Positions 53,180 through 63,008 are shown, counted from the stretch's first letter. The stretch is DNA of 64,000 bases from Pseudomonas putida (GCF_002906855.1 NZ_MINI01000028.1:2418001-2482000), one strand, 5' to 3'. A program made the numbers and translations. Notes: a model not told the origin generated them from the letters alone.

Positions 53180-54178
53180 ATGGCTAGAGGCGGCATTAAC
53201 CTGGTACTGGTGCGGAAGGCTCGCGAGGCGCTGCTGTCGAGAGGTCAGAACCCTAGCATCGACGCGATACGCATAGAGCTCGGAAATACCGGCTCAAAGA
53301 CAACAATTCAGCGCTTTTTGAAGGAGATTGAAACGCATGACCCCCGCCCATCAGCTTCGCCCTCGCGCTTAAGTGATGAGCTCACGGAGCTGGTGGGCAA
53401 GATGCTCGAGCGCTTGCTGGAGGAGGGGAACGAAGCCCTGGCGCATGAGCGAGCCGCATTTGAGCTTGAACGCAAAGCAATGAAAGCTGAGAGCAGTACA
53501 CTTCAAAGTAATCTTGAGCAATCGCAGTTGGAGATCGCCAAGCTGCAGTCAGCCCTGCAGGCTCAGCACGAAGAACTCAAGATCGTTCAATCCAGCCTTC
53601 AAACCGAGATCACTCGAAACGCCCGGATCAGCCAGAGCTGCAGCGACCTTGAGATTCGCGTGCAAGAGAAGGACGCCCAGATCGAATCTCTGGAGGAGAA
53701 GCACACGCATGCCAGAGAAGCACTCGAGCACTACCGAGCAGCGGTAAAGGAACAGCGCGACCAAGATCTCAACCGTCACGAAACTCAGATCTACCAGATG
53801 CAGCAAGAGGTGACAGTTCTCCAGCAGACGCTGATGGTTAAACAGGAAGACGCCACCCGGATGATCCGCGATAACGAGCGATTGATCGCCGAAAACCGCC
53901 AGCACGCCAAAGAGGCCAGCCAGCATCGTGACGCTATCGAGCATCTGAGAGGCGACCTAGGGATCGCCAATGCTGCAACTGCTCGCGCGGAAGGGGCCAA
54001 AGAGCTGCTGGCTCAACAGCTCGAAACCAAGAGTAAAGAGGCTACCGATGCCCATCTGGCTGGAACAGCAGCACAGCAAAAGGCAGAAGAATTGAAGGCA
54101 CTGCTCGATCAGTCTGAAACCGAGCTAGAAGCACTTCGCGCTGCGATTGAAACCAAAGAAGGGTCAGAAAGTCAGTAA
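53180..54178 (+). CDS. KfrA-like DNA-binding coiled-coil protein
   Basis: The 332-residue product has an N-terminal KfrA-type winged helix (VRKAREALLSRGQNPSIDAIRIELGNTGSKTTIQRFLKEI, about 8-50) and a long coiled coil (about 60-330). KfrA proteins bind their own promoter and help plasmid partition; chromosomal forms are found beside integrases. The preceding region (53095-53160) has ACGTAA words suitable for an operator. Confidence 0.85.
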   Translation: MARGGINLVLVRKAREALLSRGQNPSIDAIRIELGNTGSKTTIQRFLKEIETHDPRPSASPSRLSDELTELVGKMLERLLEEGNEALAHERAAFELERKAMKAESSTLQSNLEQSQLEIAKLQSALQAQHEELKIVQSSLQTEITRNARISQSCSDLEIRVQEKDAQIESLEEKHTHAREALEHYRAAVKEQRDQDLNRHETQIYQMQQEVTVLQQTLMVKQEDATRMIRDNERLIAENRQHAKEASQHRDAIEHLRGDLGIANAATARAEGAKELLAQQLETKSKEATDAHLAGTAAQQKAEELKALLDQSETELEALRAAIETKEGSESQ

Positions 54179-54202
54179 GCCTCGAGCCGAGACGTATCAG
54201 TG

Positions 54203-54218
54203 GAGTACAAATGTACTC
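54203..54218. promoter_or_regulatory. LexA2-type palindrome AGTAC-N4-GTACT
   Basis: A perfect 16-bp palindrome GAGTACAAATGTACTC lies between the kfrA-like gene and the hybrid kinase at 54359. Confidence 0.65.
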
Positions 54219-54358
54219 TAGCCGTATTTCAGGCATACGCGCTTTTTTACACTTTCACCTGGCGGGGGGCTCAGTTGCCATTACCTCAAGCGGCGCATCA
54301 CGCTCTAAAATGATTCCCATCGGCTAATCGATCATGGATGTAAGTGAAGAGGCAATTT

Positions 54359-56428
54359 ATGGATCGCGAAGGCCCTGGCACTCCAGGCACCTTTGATGCT
54401 CCGGCATCACCACATCAGGATCACGCATTTCCGACAACCGCCTCGGAGCGCCTACAGCTGGCGCTTGACGCTGGCGCCATCATCGGCACATGGGTATGGG
54501 ATATTCCGGATAATCGGGTTACCGCTGATGAGCGGTTCTCCCGCTCCTTCGGGCTGGCTGCGGACAGGTGTCTGGCCGGCATCCCGATCGAAGAAGCGTT
54601 TTCGTCCATACACCCTGATGATCGTGATCGAGTCTTGGCTGACATCCAGGACGCCATGCGCCGCGGTGGCGCTTATCGGTGTGAATACCGGGTGAAGCAA
54701 CACGAGGGCGGCTATCGCTGGGTCGAGGCTAACGGCCGTGCCGAGCTCAATTCGGACGGCCTGGCTGTGCGCTTTCCGGGGGTGCTGATGGACATCGAGT
54801 CACGCCGCTCTGCCGAGGCCGAGCGCGACAGAATGTCAGCCTTACTCCGCACATTTGCCGCAGCAGTACCTGGCGTTGTCTACGCCAAAGACCTAGAAGG
54901 CAGACTGCTGGTCGCGAACCATGGAGCAACGCAGCTGATTGGTAAGCCACCTGAATTTTACCTTGGCAAAACCGACCTAGAGGTTCTGGAAGACAAGGCG
55001 CAGGCCCGCCAGATCATGGAAACCGATCAGCGCATCATGCAGAGCGGGAAGGGCATTCAGATTGAAGAGCGCGTGGACATGCCGGATGGCTCGGCTACCT
55101 ACTGGCTTTCAATGAAATCTCCTCTTCGCAATGAATCAGGTGAAATCATCGGCCTGATTGGTTCATCCATTGATGTAACGGCAAGGAAGAAAGCGGAGTC
55201 GGAGTTGCTGCAGCTCAATCACACGCTGGAAGCACGCATAGGACAAGCCATTGCCGAGCGTGAAGCAGCTCAAGCAGCGCTTCGCCAGTCACAGAAAATG
55301 GAGGCCGTAGGACAACTGACCGGAGGTATCGCTCATGACTTCAATAATTTGCTGGCTGGCATTACAGGCAGCCTGGATTTGATCAGGCTTCGCTTGAAGC
55401 AGGAGCGCATTTCGGACGTCGAACGTTACGTGACAGTGGCACACGGCGCGGCTCATAGGGCTGCCGCTTTGACCCATCGACTTCTAGCGTTCTCCCGTCG
55501 CCAGACGTTGATGCCTGTCCACACCGATGTGAATACCCTGATCAGTGACATGGAAGAGCTGATTAGCCGCACAGTGGGGCCTGGGGTTGAACTGAAGGTG
55601 GAGCTGAATGCAGCATCAAGCATTTGTCTGGTCGACCCCGCACAAGTAGAGAACTCGCTCCTGAACCTGTGCATCAATGCCCGTGATGCCTTGGAGGGTG
55701 GCGGCTACATTTTCATCAGAACGTTCAACCAGGAGCTGGCGCAAGGGGCAGAGCTGGATCCTGAGCTGGCGCCAGGCAGCTATTTCACGGTTTGTGTCGC
55801 TGACAATGGAACCGGCATGAGCGCTGAAACACTGACCCGGGCATTTGAACCGTTTTTTACCACCAAGCCCGTGGGCGCCGGCACTGGCCTCGGCCTGTCC
55901 ATGATCTATGGTTTCGCCAAGCAATCCGGAGGGCAGGTCAGGATTGAGTCTGAGGAGGGAACTGGAACCCGGGTCTTCCTTCAGCTACCAAGCCATACGG
56001 CTCAATTCCCTGCGCCACAACCTGTTGAGCAGCAGCCCGAGTCGAAAATCTCGTCATCTGGGGAGACGGTGCTAGTCGTCGACGACGAGTCTTCCGTTCG
56101 CCTGTTCGTGAGTGAACTGCTGGGCAGCTGTGGCTACATTGTCATAGAGGCTGCTGACAGCCTGGCGGGACTTCAGCTGCTTGGATCGGACACCCGCATC
56201 GACCTGCTTGTAACAGACATCGGCCTACCTGGTGGCATCGACGGTAAACAGATGGTCGATACAGGACGCAGCACCAGGCCTGATCTACCCGTGCTATTCA
56301 TGACCGGCTTCGCGCAGCCTCATGTCCTGGAAAACGCCAAATTAGAGCCGTGTACGGCAGTACTGACCAAACCCTTCTCACTCGAAGCCTTGATGCTGAG
56401 TGTGAACAACCTGCTCAGGAGAACTTGA
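54359..56428 (+). CDS. PAS-PAS hybrid histidine kinase (paralogue of 24754)
   Basis: The product has 689 residues, with the same order as the kinase at 24754: PAS, PAS, HisKA (GGIAHDFNNLLAGITGSLDL), HATPase_c (NSLLNLCINARD, FFTTKPVGAGTGLGLSM) and receiver (VVDDESSVRL, Asp in LLVTDIG, Lys in TKPF). ATG 54359 has AGAGG upstream. The two differ mainly in the linker and the N-terminus. A LexA2-type palindrome lies about 140 bases upstream. Confidence 0.92.
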   Translation: MDREGPGTPGTFDAPASPHQDHAFPTTASERLQLALDAGAIIGTWVWDIPDNRVTADERFSRSFGLAADRCLAGIPIEEAFSSIHPDDRDRVLADIQDAMRRGGAYRCEYRVKQHEGGYRWVEANGRAELNSDGLAVRFPGVLMDIESRRSAEAERDRMSALLRTFAAAVPGVVYAKDLEGRLLVANHGATQLIGKPPEFYLGKTDLEVLEDKAQARQIMETDQRIMQSGKGIQIEERVDMPDGSATYWLSMKSPLRNESGEIIGLIGSSIDVTARKKAESELLQLNHTLEARIGQAIAEREAAQAALRQSQKMEAVGQLTGGIAHDFNNLLAGITGSLDLIRLRLKQERISDVERYVTVAHGAAHRAAALTHRLLAFSRRQTLMPVHTDVNTLISDMEELISRTVGPGVELKVELNAASSICLVDPAQVENSLLNLCINARDALEGGGYIFIRTFNQELAQGAELDPELAPGSYFTVCVADNGTGMSAETLTRAFEPFFTTKPVGAGTGLGLSMIYGFAKQSGGQVRIESEEGTGTRVFLQLPSHTAQFPAPQPVEQQPESKISSSGETVLVVDDESSVRLFVSELLGSCGYIVIEAADSLAGLQLLGSDTRIDLLVTDIGLPGGIDGKQMVDTGRSTRPDLPVLFMTGFAQPHVLENAKLEPCTAVLTKPFSLEALMLSVNNLLRRT

Positions 56429-56474
56429 CGGCCAGAGGAGGAGAGGGCTCTGGCGATATCAACGGAGGATCACC

Positions 56475-57617
56475 ATGGCGGTTCTATTCTTTTTACCTTG
56501 GACGTCGGTGGCTGAGGAGCTGCGGATCGCAGGGATGCGCCTGATACCGTATGCGCGGGGACGACTGCCCGGCGAATTGATGGGAATCTCGCAACAAGTG
56601 CTGGATAGCGTGCTAGGAAATTACGGTGATCGCGGCCGAGGAGCTCAACCCGCTCAGCCAATTCATCGAGCAGCGTTTCTCCTTTGGAGGGATGACGCAC
56701 CGGGGTTAGAAGTATCCGACTCCCAGATCCAGCAGCGATTGGTTGAAGGATCATATTTCGCATTTTCCGCGATGGCGAGCCGAAGGCTATGCTCAACGTT
56801 TGAGTATTACAACTCGGACACTCTCCAGATCGTGGCGCAGCGCTTCGATGCCCACTCGCCCGCACATTCTTGCATCACAACCCGAAGACGGGACGGCGGG
56901 ACACAAAACATGCTGGCGGGGGGCGGGGGGCTGAAATTCATTCGACCTTACCACGTCGACAATTCGGCACGCATTTCAGTAGATGTCCCGCTGTTGGAGG
57001 CTTTGCTGCGGTTACCAGATGGTGAACTAAAGCAACGAATTGATGAGGCGATTGTTGCCTTTCTGAGGGCCAACACCGATGCAACCTCAATGGACGAGCG
57101 CTCAGAACTCATCTTGATGAGGATCGCATTTGACACGTTGCTTGCTGCCTCGCATGACAAACCAGCATTTCGCAGGGCTGTCACCGCGCATTTTGATGAG
57201 GTGCCAAACCCACCTATATGGCACAAGGGAAGCCTGGGAGAGGCTACATGGCGCGAGCACTGGAATAGTCCGATAGGCCGCCCCCTGGATGCTTGGGTTC
57301 ACGATTTCAGTGCAGCGCGCAACGCTGCGGCGCATGCCTCGAATACGACTCAGAAGGGAAGTCTGTGGCCTCGCCACAACCACCTTCTCTTCGCGAGCTG
57401 GTTACTACCTTTAATCGTCAAGAAGCTGCTCGCCCATGAGGGTTTGTATGAGCTCAGCGACGAGGACAAGGTCGCACGTGCAGGCTTTGAGGTCTTTTTG
57501 GCGCATGACCTGCTGGCGCTGGCAGACAAGAAAAGCGAGATACTCGGGTGGCAAAAAGCTGAGGCCGAGCTGTTCCTACCTTTATTCGCGGAGCGCCTGC
57601 GCAAGGCATGTGAGTAA
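56475..57617 (+). CDS. HEPN-like protein (Apea-type)
   Basis: The product has 380 residues. The C-terminal part has RNAAAH (R-N-x3-H), the catalytic motif of HEPN ribonucleases, after a helical region with SELILMRIAFDTLLAAS. The N-terminal half is unrecognised (RLIPYARGRLPGELMG). HEPN proteins are often toxins or abortive-infection effectors. GGAGGATCACC precedes the ATG. Confidence 0.7.
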   Translation: MAVLFFLPWTSVAEELRIAGMRLIPYARGRLPGELMGISQQVLDSVLGNYGDRGRGAQPAQPIHRAAFLLWRDDAPGLEVSDSQIQQRLVEGSYFAFSAMASRRLCSTFEYYNSDTLQIVAQRFDAHSPAHSCITTRRRDGGTQNMLAGGGGLKFIRPYHVDNSARISVDVPLLEALLRLPDGELKQRIDEAIVAFLRANTDATSMDERSELILMRIAFDTLLAASHDKPAFRRAVTAHFDEVPNPPIWHKGSLGEATWREHWNSPIGRPLDAWVHDFSAARNAAAHASNTTQKGSLWPRHNHLLFASWLLPLIVKKLLAHEGLYELSDEDKVARAGFEVFLAHDLLALADKKSEILGWQKAEAELFLPLFAERLRKACE

Positions 57618-57717
57618 AGAAACCTTCGGCGTCAATCGGTGCGAAACGGAGGTTAGATACGCTACGTAGGTGAGCGGTCAGGGGAAAGCGCGTCCCTTGA
57701 TAAGACAACCTCCACTG

Positions 57718-57733
57718 GAGTACAAATGTGCTC
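57718..57733. promoter_or_regulatory. LexA2-type palindrome AGTAC-N4-GTGCT
   Basis: GAGTACAAATGTGCTC contains AGTAC-AAAT-GTGCT exactly. It is 62 bases before the ATG at 57780 of the DUF2254-like gene. Confidence 0.7.
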
Positions 57734-57779
57734 TAGGCATTCATCTAAAGACATTTCGGTATACCGTAAGGAGCTAGGG

Positions 57780-60023
57780 ATGCGTTCACAAGCAGCGCGC
57801 GCGCGGCTTCGAAAGCTCCAGGCATCAACGCTGCTGCGTCTCCACCAAAAGCGGATTAGATTCGCTCAATGGGGGTTGGATCATGGAGTCAAGCTGACTG
57901 GGACTGTGTTGCTGGCAATTACGATCTGCGTATTCATAGCAATGCCCCACCTGCAAACGCTGGCCGGCTCCTATTTCACCGTTACTGAAAATCTCGCAAC
58001 ACTCAGATCTTTACTTAGCGGCACGGGAGCTGCATTGATCGGAGCTGCAACCATCGGATTTTCATTAGTTGTGTTTGCAATGCAAATCAATGTGGAGCGC
58101 ATGCCTCACGGCCTGTTCCGGCAATTGAGTGCAGATCCACGATTACTCGGGGCATTCCTGGGATCTTTTGTGCTCGCGCTGCTGATAGCGGGAACATCCC
58201 TTGCTGTGACTCCAACCTGGGCTGTCCCCCTGATCGCCGCAGCAGTGCTGGGCGTTGGCGCTATCGTAGTACTGTTTCTCTATGCCTATCGAAGAGCTCT
58301 TCAGATTATTAACCCGATCGAGCAACTGTCGATTATGACGGGTACCGTTCTTCGCGATTTACAGAAGTGGGGCAGGTTCGCAGACCTTTCGGCCATCATG
58401 CATGAGGAGAAATCCGAGCCAGGCTCTCCACTTGCGGATGCAGGCGGTTTAGGTCAACTCAATCAGCCTAGAGTGATGTTCTTTTTGGCCAACGCCGGCT
58501 GGGACGCCAGCGCTAGGCAGGCTATAAATTACGCAATGTCCTACACAAAACGCTTTGCTGTGCAGGGCGACTACCAGGTAACCGAGAACGCCTTCTCCAA
58601 GATCTTGGAGATCAACGCTGCATACTGCCAGGCCAAGCTTGGCACCTTCATAGCTACAAATCCTCTTGTCGAGCTTCCTGGAACCACCGACGCTTTTATT
58701 AACCATACGCTTGAGCATCAGCGCCAGGCGATGCAGGCTGCATTGATTGATAGTGATGAGCGCTTGGCGCAAAACGCTCTTTGCACCTTGGGCGGACTGC
58801 ACGCCGTGTACTTGCAGATTGAGTACCCGGGCTTAGCCCCCACAAAGCACCATGCAATGCTTGCTGCCGGGTACCTATCATCCGCAGTGGAGAGTGTCTC
58901 AGCACGGGAGTTTCCTGACGTCATGATGGAGGGTATTCGCCAGATGGGACGCGCGGCGAGGGTAGCGATCCACCATACCGATTCCGCAGAGATTGTTAGC
59001 TTAGTTCAGAAGATAGGCACGCTGTCGTACGTGGGGGCGCTCAAAACCAGTCACCAACCCGTCACTCGTATCGCCATGGAGCAGCTTTCGCTGATTACCT
59101 ACGAACTTCTGACTAAAGGCGAACACAACATTGACTACCCCGTTCGTGAGTTGCGTTCAAGTGTCCGTGCCGCAGCGAAGATTTTTCTGCATACCGCTGA
59201 CTCGCCGCTTGCCGGCGTCCATAGCAGCACTCTGGGCCCTTATTTCTCAGCTACCCAACTCCCGTCTTTCTTAATGCAACTCCAACACCTGGCGAACCAG
59301 ATCCTGGCGGCGCCAGAGAACGATGAGCTGGCTAATCGGATCATCGACAATATCGAAACCTGGGCTGACCAGCTCTACGACACTCAGAAAGATCTCCTAT
59401 TGCTTGCAGTGGAAAAGCGATCTCAATTCACCTTCGATGCCATCACTTGGATCATTGAGGTGTCGAATTTACTTAATGCTGTGTCGAACGCACCGGCGTG
59501 CTCTGAGGGAGTAGATGAAGATCTGCGAAAGCATGCCGGGTGGCTTGTTTCTACGCTGTCTTGGTTGCCTGAGGACGAAGAGTCCCTGATATTCGTCGAA
59601 ACCTTTTCGCTGACAGAAAGCTTGTTCAACGCTGCGCTGGAAGGCTACCGACGTGACTGCATCGAGTTCTATCTGGATTGCCAAAATCTGTTACTTGGCT
59701 GGGCGAAGAAAGCCGGAAACCATGAGCGCGGCAAAGATATCGTGGCAGGCTCGATTAAAGCGCTTCTGGCGCTGGCGCTCATTGAAGGAACGCCTGAAGC
59801 GCTGGATCGCATGAAAAACCGTTTCAGTAAGACGCTTGCGAGCAAAGGGGCACCCACTGAATACATGCGCGTCCAAGCTGCGCAAACCATCAGAGATTCA
59901 GCTTATCGATTAGGCCAACACTGGGTCGGTCGAGCATTTGATCACATCCTTCTCAAGCAAGATCACGCAAAGGTGGCAGCATTGCTTGGGGACATTGCAG
60001 ACATTCTGAACCCTAAAACCTAG
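57780..60023 (+). CDS. DUF2254-like membrane protein with cytosolic domain
   Basis: The 747-residue product has four N-terminal spans (about 36-56, 80-102, 122-142, 150-172) with the DUF2254 pattern FSLVVFAMQINVERMPHGLFRQLSADPRLLGAFLGSFV. The remaining 550 residues are helical and not recognised. ATG 57780 has AAGGAG upstream; the longer frame starts inside the palindrome. Behind a LexA2-type box. Confidence 0.75.
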   Translation: MRSQAARARLRKLQASTLLRLHQKRIRFAQWGLDHGVKLTGTVLLAITICVFIAMPHLQTLAGSYFTVTENLATLRSLLSGTGAALIGAATIGFSLVVFAMQINVERMPHGLFRQLSADPRLLGAFLGSFVLALLIAGTSLAVTPTWAVPLIAAAVLGVGAIVVLFLYAYRRALQIINPIEQLSIMTGTVLRDLQKWGRFADLSAIMHEEKSEPGSPLADAGGLGQLNQPRVMFFLANAGWDASARQAINYAMSYTKRFAVQGDYQVTENAFSKILEINAAYCQAKLGTFIATNPLVELPGTTDAFINHTLEHQRQAMQAALIDSDERLAQNALCTLGGLHAVYLQIEYPGLAPTKHHAMLAAGYLSSAVESVSAREFPDVMMEGIRQMGRAARVAIHHTDSAEIVSLVQKIGTLSYVGALKTSHQPVTRIAMEQLSLITYELLTKGEHNIDYPVRELRSSVRAAAKIFLHTADSPLAGVHSSTLGPYFSATQLPSFLMQLQHLANQILAAPENDELANRIIDNIETWADQLYDTQKDLLLLAVEKRSQFTFDAITWIIEVSNLLNAVSNAPACSEGVDEDLRKHAGWLVSTLSWLPEDEESLIFVETFSLTESLFNAALEGYRRDCIEFYLDCQNLLLGWAKKAGNHERGKDIVAGSIKALLALALIEGTPEALDRMKNRFSKTLASKGAPTEYMRVQAAQTIRDSAYRLGQHWVGRAFDHILLKQDHAKVAALLGDIADILNPKT

Positions 60024-60164
60024 TCGCGCTGCTGATTACCCTTCAGATCTGTGTTCATAGACTATGACCTCAGGCGTGCGCCATCCTTAACTGAGGGCAG
60101 GGCCCCACCCTTTGCCAGGAGCGAGCATGCCAACTTGCTAATGATCAGCGGCCTGTCCCGTTGC

Positions 60165-60404
60165 TCAGAGTGATGAGCGTACTCGCTGCCACTCCGTCCA
60201 GCACTCTTCCGGGACGATGTCCTCATAACCCCGCTCCTTTTCCAACGCATAGGCGGCACTGAAGGGCACAGCTGTCGCGGTTGCATTGTCTCGAATCTCA
60301 AGCACCTCGGTCTCGCTGAGCGGTGCGCCTTTGCAATCCTCGGCCGCCTTAAGCAGGCATACAAGCGAAGGCACAAAAACGAGACATAGTGGATCTGTAG
60401 ACAA
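60165..60404 (-). CDS. small conserved protein, paralogue of 22232-22483
   Basis: The 79-residue product shares the blocks LKAAED, TATAVPFS, ERGYEDIVPEECW and EWQRVRSSL with the copy at 22232. Function unknown. Confidence 0.7.
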   Translation of the reverse strand: MSTDPLCLVFVPSLVCLLKAAEDCKGAPLSETEVLEIRDNATATAVPFSAAYALEKERGYEDIVPEECWTEWQRVRSSL

Positions 60405-60447
60405 AGGCTTGCCTCTTGGTAGGGATTGGACGCCACATTTTACCTGT

Positions 60448-60819
60448 CTAAGACTGAGGTGCGAAGCGCATCAATGTCCAAGCGGCGCCGCTCCCCGATG
60501 GTTGACTGATTACCAACTGATCGTGACGGCCCATTAACGCAACGATGCGGCGGCGGGGATCGATAGCGGGATCCGCAGAAGAGTCCCTTGAGCCAACGCC
60601 CCAGTGTTCCGTACTTACCCAAGCCTGAGTCAGCGGCGCAGCTGCCGCGTCAATGAGCTTCGCCAGACAGCTGGCGGTTTGGGGCGCAATAAGGCCATTC
60701 AATTCCGCGGCCTTTCTTGCCAGCTTCTCAGCACTGGCCAAGATGGAAGGCGGGATGATCAGCGAGGGAGGTATACCCCCGTAGTTACCGCTCGTATTTG
60801 GAGATGGATGCTGACTCAT
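60448..60819 (-). CDS. hypothetical protein coupled to HAD gene
   Basis: The product has 123 residues. The start ATG 60819 overlaps the stop of the upstream HAD frame as ATGA. Contains AEKLARKAAELNGLIAPQTASCLAKLIDAA. Not recognised. Confidence 0.55.
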   Translation of the reverse strand: MSQHPSPNTSGNYGGIPPSLIIPPSILASAEKLARKAAELNGLIAPQTASCLAKLIDAAAAPLTQAWVSTEHWGVGSRDSSADPAIDPRRRIVALMGRHDQLVISQPSGSGAAWTLMRFAPQS

Positions 60820-61506
60820 CGCCCCAGCTCCCTAGGTGTGTTCCATTTGAATGAGCCTGGCAACTGACCGGTCTCTGTGGACTGCGCGACGACCAGCTCC
60901 GCAAACTGCACGAGGTTTCGGATGGCTCCGGTACCTGATCGATCAAGATGAAAGCCTTTGATGCCAACACTGCGAGGGCCATCTCGGTCGCAGTGCGGCG
61001 AATCGCCGATCATTGCTACTTGTGCCGCATCTCCGAATAGGTGGCCAGGTACGACGCCAAGATCACGGCATACGGCGCGGTAGATTGTAGGGTCAGGCTT
61101 GGTGACTCCGAGCTCGTAGCTGAACGCGTAGGCATTGAGATCTGGCAGGAGTCTCTTTACCGCCGGCCCATAGAGCAGCTAGGTTGCTGCAGACGGTAGT
61201 GGCGATCCCGTGCTCACGGAGGAGGGTGATTGCATCGAGAGCATCCTGGAAGACCTCGATCGATTCAATCTCGCGTTGAAGTTCAGACTCGATTTCAGCC
61301 ATGCGCGTCGCTGCGATCTGGATGCTGAGGAGGTCAGCAGCTTCTCGAATCCCAGCATCGAGGGTGAGCAGTTTGTGGGCATCGCCAGAGGTAGGGCGAC
61401 GGCCAAGCTTTGCACCTTCTCGCAATAACTGGCGATACGGATGCGAGGGGGAGGTGATCCGGAGGGTTGTGCCGAAGGCGTCGAAGATAACTGCTGTGAT
61501 TGCCAT
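60816..61506 (-). pseudogene. HAD-superfamily phosphatase, frameshifted
   Basis: The frame starts MAITAVIFDAFGTT (nucleophile Asp) with GGAG six bases upstream. It continues to CSNLAA (motif II) and then shifts: KRLLPDLNAYAFSYELGVTKPDP and MIGDSPHCDRDG (motif IV) are in the next frame. One base gained or two lost near 61170 would account for it. Full length about 230 residues. Coupled to 60448-60819. Confidence 0.8.
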
Positions 61507-61657
61507 GCCTATCTCCATATCGACTGTCGGTGCGGATTTCTCAGAACTCTGAAGGCCCTGGTTTGCCGGGGCTGTAGCGAAGAAACTGCCGAAAATTTGC
61601 AGATTTTTTTGCGGATATTCTTCAGCGCCATCTGGGCTTGGTGTGAACGATCCCTCG

Positions 61658-61669
61658 GTACATGAGTAC
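61658..61669. promoter_or_regulatory. GTAC-N4-GTAC element (LexA2-like)
   Basis: GTACATGAGTAC is in the divergent region between the HAD gene and the gene at 61714. It matches the core spacing but not the flanks of the better sites. Confidence 0.4.
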
Positions 61670-61713
61670 ACTAAGCACCAACACTAGGATGCCACATCAC
61701 TGAGGCTCAAGAA

Positions 61714-61923
61714 GTGAAGAGAACGCTGTTGGGTATGGCTGAAGCCGGCGAGCCACTGTTGAGGCAGGCTCTGGACGCAATTCGAGCTCATAACGAGGCG
61801 CAGGCTAGTGCGAGGCCGGCAGCAGAAATTGAACGCCTACGCCTTGAGGCTGACCACCTGTACCAGACGCTCATCGACTATCAACTGCACAAGGCCGGCA
61901 CCCTTGGTGAGCCGATTCATTAG
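61714..61923 (+). CDS. 69-residue repeat-family small protein, diverged copy
   Basis: GTG start after GAGG. Helical; EIERLRLEADHLYQTLIDYQLHKAG aligns with ELERLRLMAEHRFQAVTDYQLHALGG of the other copies. Divergent from the HAD gene. Confidence 0.65.
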   Translation: MKRTLLGMAEAGEPLLRQALDAIRAHNEAQASARPAAEIERLRLEADHLYQTLIDYQLHKAGTLGEPIH

Positions 61924-61938
61924 GTAGAGGGCCCTACT

Positions 61939-62121
61939 GCGGAGATTCGCCCAATCCGTAACGATGATGATTACCGAGCAGCCCTCAAAAAGGTCTCGCC
62001 CCTTTTCGACCACGAACCAGAACTTGGTACCGAACAGGCTAAGGTTTTCGAAGCCATGGTCTTGCTGATCGAAGCATACGAGGCCGAGCATTATCCAGTT
62101 GGTTCTCCGGCTTCTCCCTGA
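61939..62121 (+). pseudogene. higA: HigA antitoxin N-terminal remnant
   Basis: 61 codons with no ATG encode EIRPIRNDDDYRAALKKVSPLF, EPELGTEQAKVFEAMVLLIEAYEAEHYP, the N-terminal part of HigA-type antitoxins. The helix-turn-helix is missing, and no higB toxin is adjacent. Confidence 0.7.
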
Positions 62122-62163
62122 GCAATCGTGTCGGTACGTGAGGAGTTGAGCTGGGGCGTACTT

Positions 62164-62574
62164 TTAGTCCGCGAAAGTGAGCTCTGCCTGCCTAGACTCC
62201 CAGACGCCTGCTTGAATCGCCTTTGGAGCATTCAAACGAGGACGGCGAGCAGCCTCAGGTGCTTCCACCTTAATACGAAGGCCTGGCAGCCCACCATCAC
62301 GCTGCAATTCGGCAAGCTCTTCCGTTAGCTTTGACATCAGGTCTACGGGCGTTCGACCTGTGTCCTCACTGAGTGTCAGGGTGAGGAGCGTCAGTGGGCT
62401 CAGTTGGAGACGACTACTGATCTGTTCGAGCTTGTCCAGGGTGATGCTGGATTTACCTAGCTCGAGTTTCGAGAGGTACGTACGACTTGTTGTGTCGGCG
62501 AAGTCACGCTGACTGATGTTGCGCTTGCTGCGCAGCGAGCGAAGTACACTGGCGAAAGAGGTCTTAAGAGTCAT
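62164..62574 (-). CDS. XRE-family transcriptional regulator
   Basis: The 136-residue product has a helix-turn-helix (TLKTSFASVLRSLRSKRNISQRDFADTTSRTYLSKLELGKSS) and a C-terminal extension. Paralogue of 29284-29670. Confidence 0.85.
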   Translation of the reverse strand: MTLKTSFASVLRSLRSKRNISQRDFADTTSRTYLSKLELGKSSITLDKLEQISSRLQLSPLTLLTLTLSEDTGRTPVDLMSKLTEELAELQRDGGLPGLRIKVEAPEAARRPRLNAPKAIQAGVWESRQAELTFAD

Positions 62575-62690
62575 CAGGCTGGCTCGTCGGCTCGGGCGTG
62601 GATGTACATTTCCTTTTACTCCGTTCAAGGAGAAGCGGTCATCTGGAAGGCGCTTTCGATAGCAAGCTATGCATGCCATCAGAGCCTACC

Positions 62691-63008
62691 ATGATTGGAA
62701 ATTCGAACAACCGACGCGTATGCCTAGATCATGGGACGGTAGAGGGCTCTGTCGTATCCCTCGGAGACGTCGTGAGCAAGGGGCGGATCATCGGATACGA
62801 GTTGCTCAACTGGGATACAGTTGAGCTCGACGCACCAGTCTCGAGCCATTGTCTGCGACCGAGCTATCCATACACAAGGCATCGGAGTAATCAAGATGAA
62901 GAAGAATCTCAGCAAGGTTTTGCTTCCAGACCATCCGATGTACACCGATGCAGTGGATGCTTTGAAACGGTACCACCAGGCTCAAGCAGATGGTGTGACG
63001 GGGGCTGA
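62691..63008 (+). CDS. small protein of doubtful integrity
   Basis: The frame begins MIGNSNNRRVCLDHGTVEGS and reads VVSLGDVVSKGRIIGYELLNWDTVELDAPV before running over the next gene in another frame. The first 50 residues look real; the rest may be a scar. Confidence 0.35.
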   Translation: MIGNSNNRRVCLDHGTVEGSVVSLGDVVSKGRIIGYELLNWDTVELDAPVSSHCLRPSYPYTRHRSNQDEEESQQGFASRPSDVHRCSGCFETVPPGSSRWCDGG

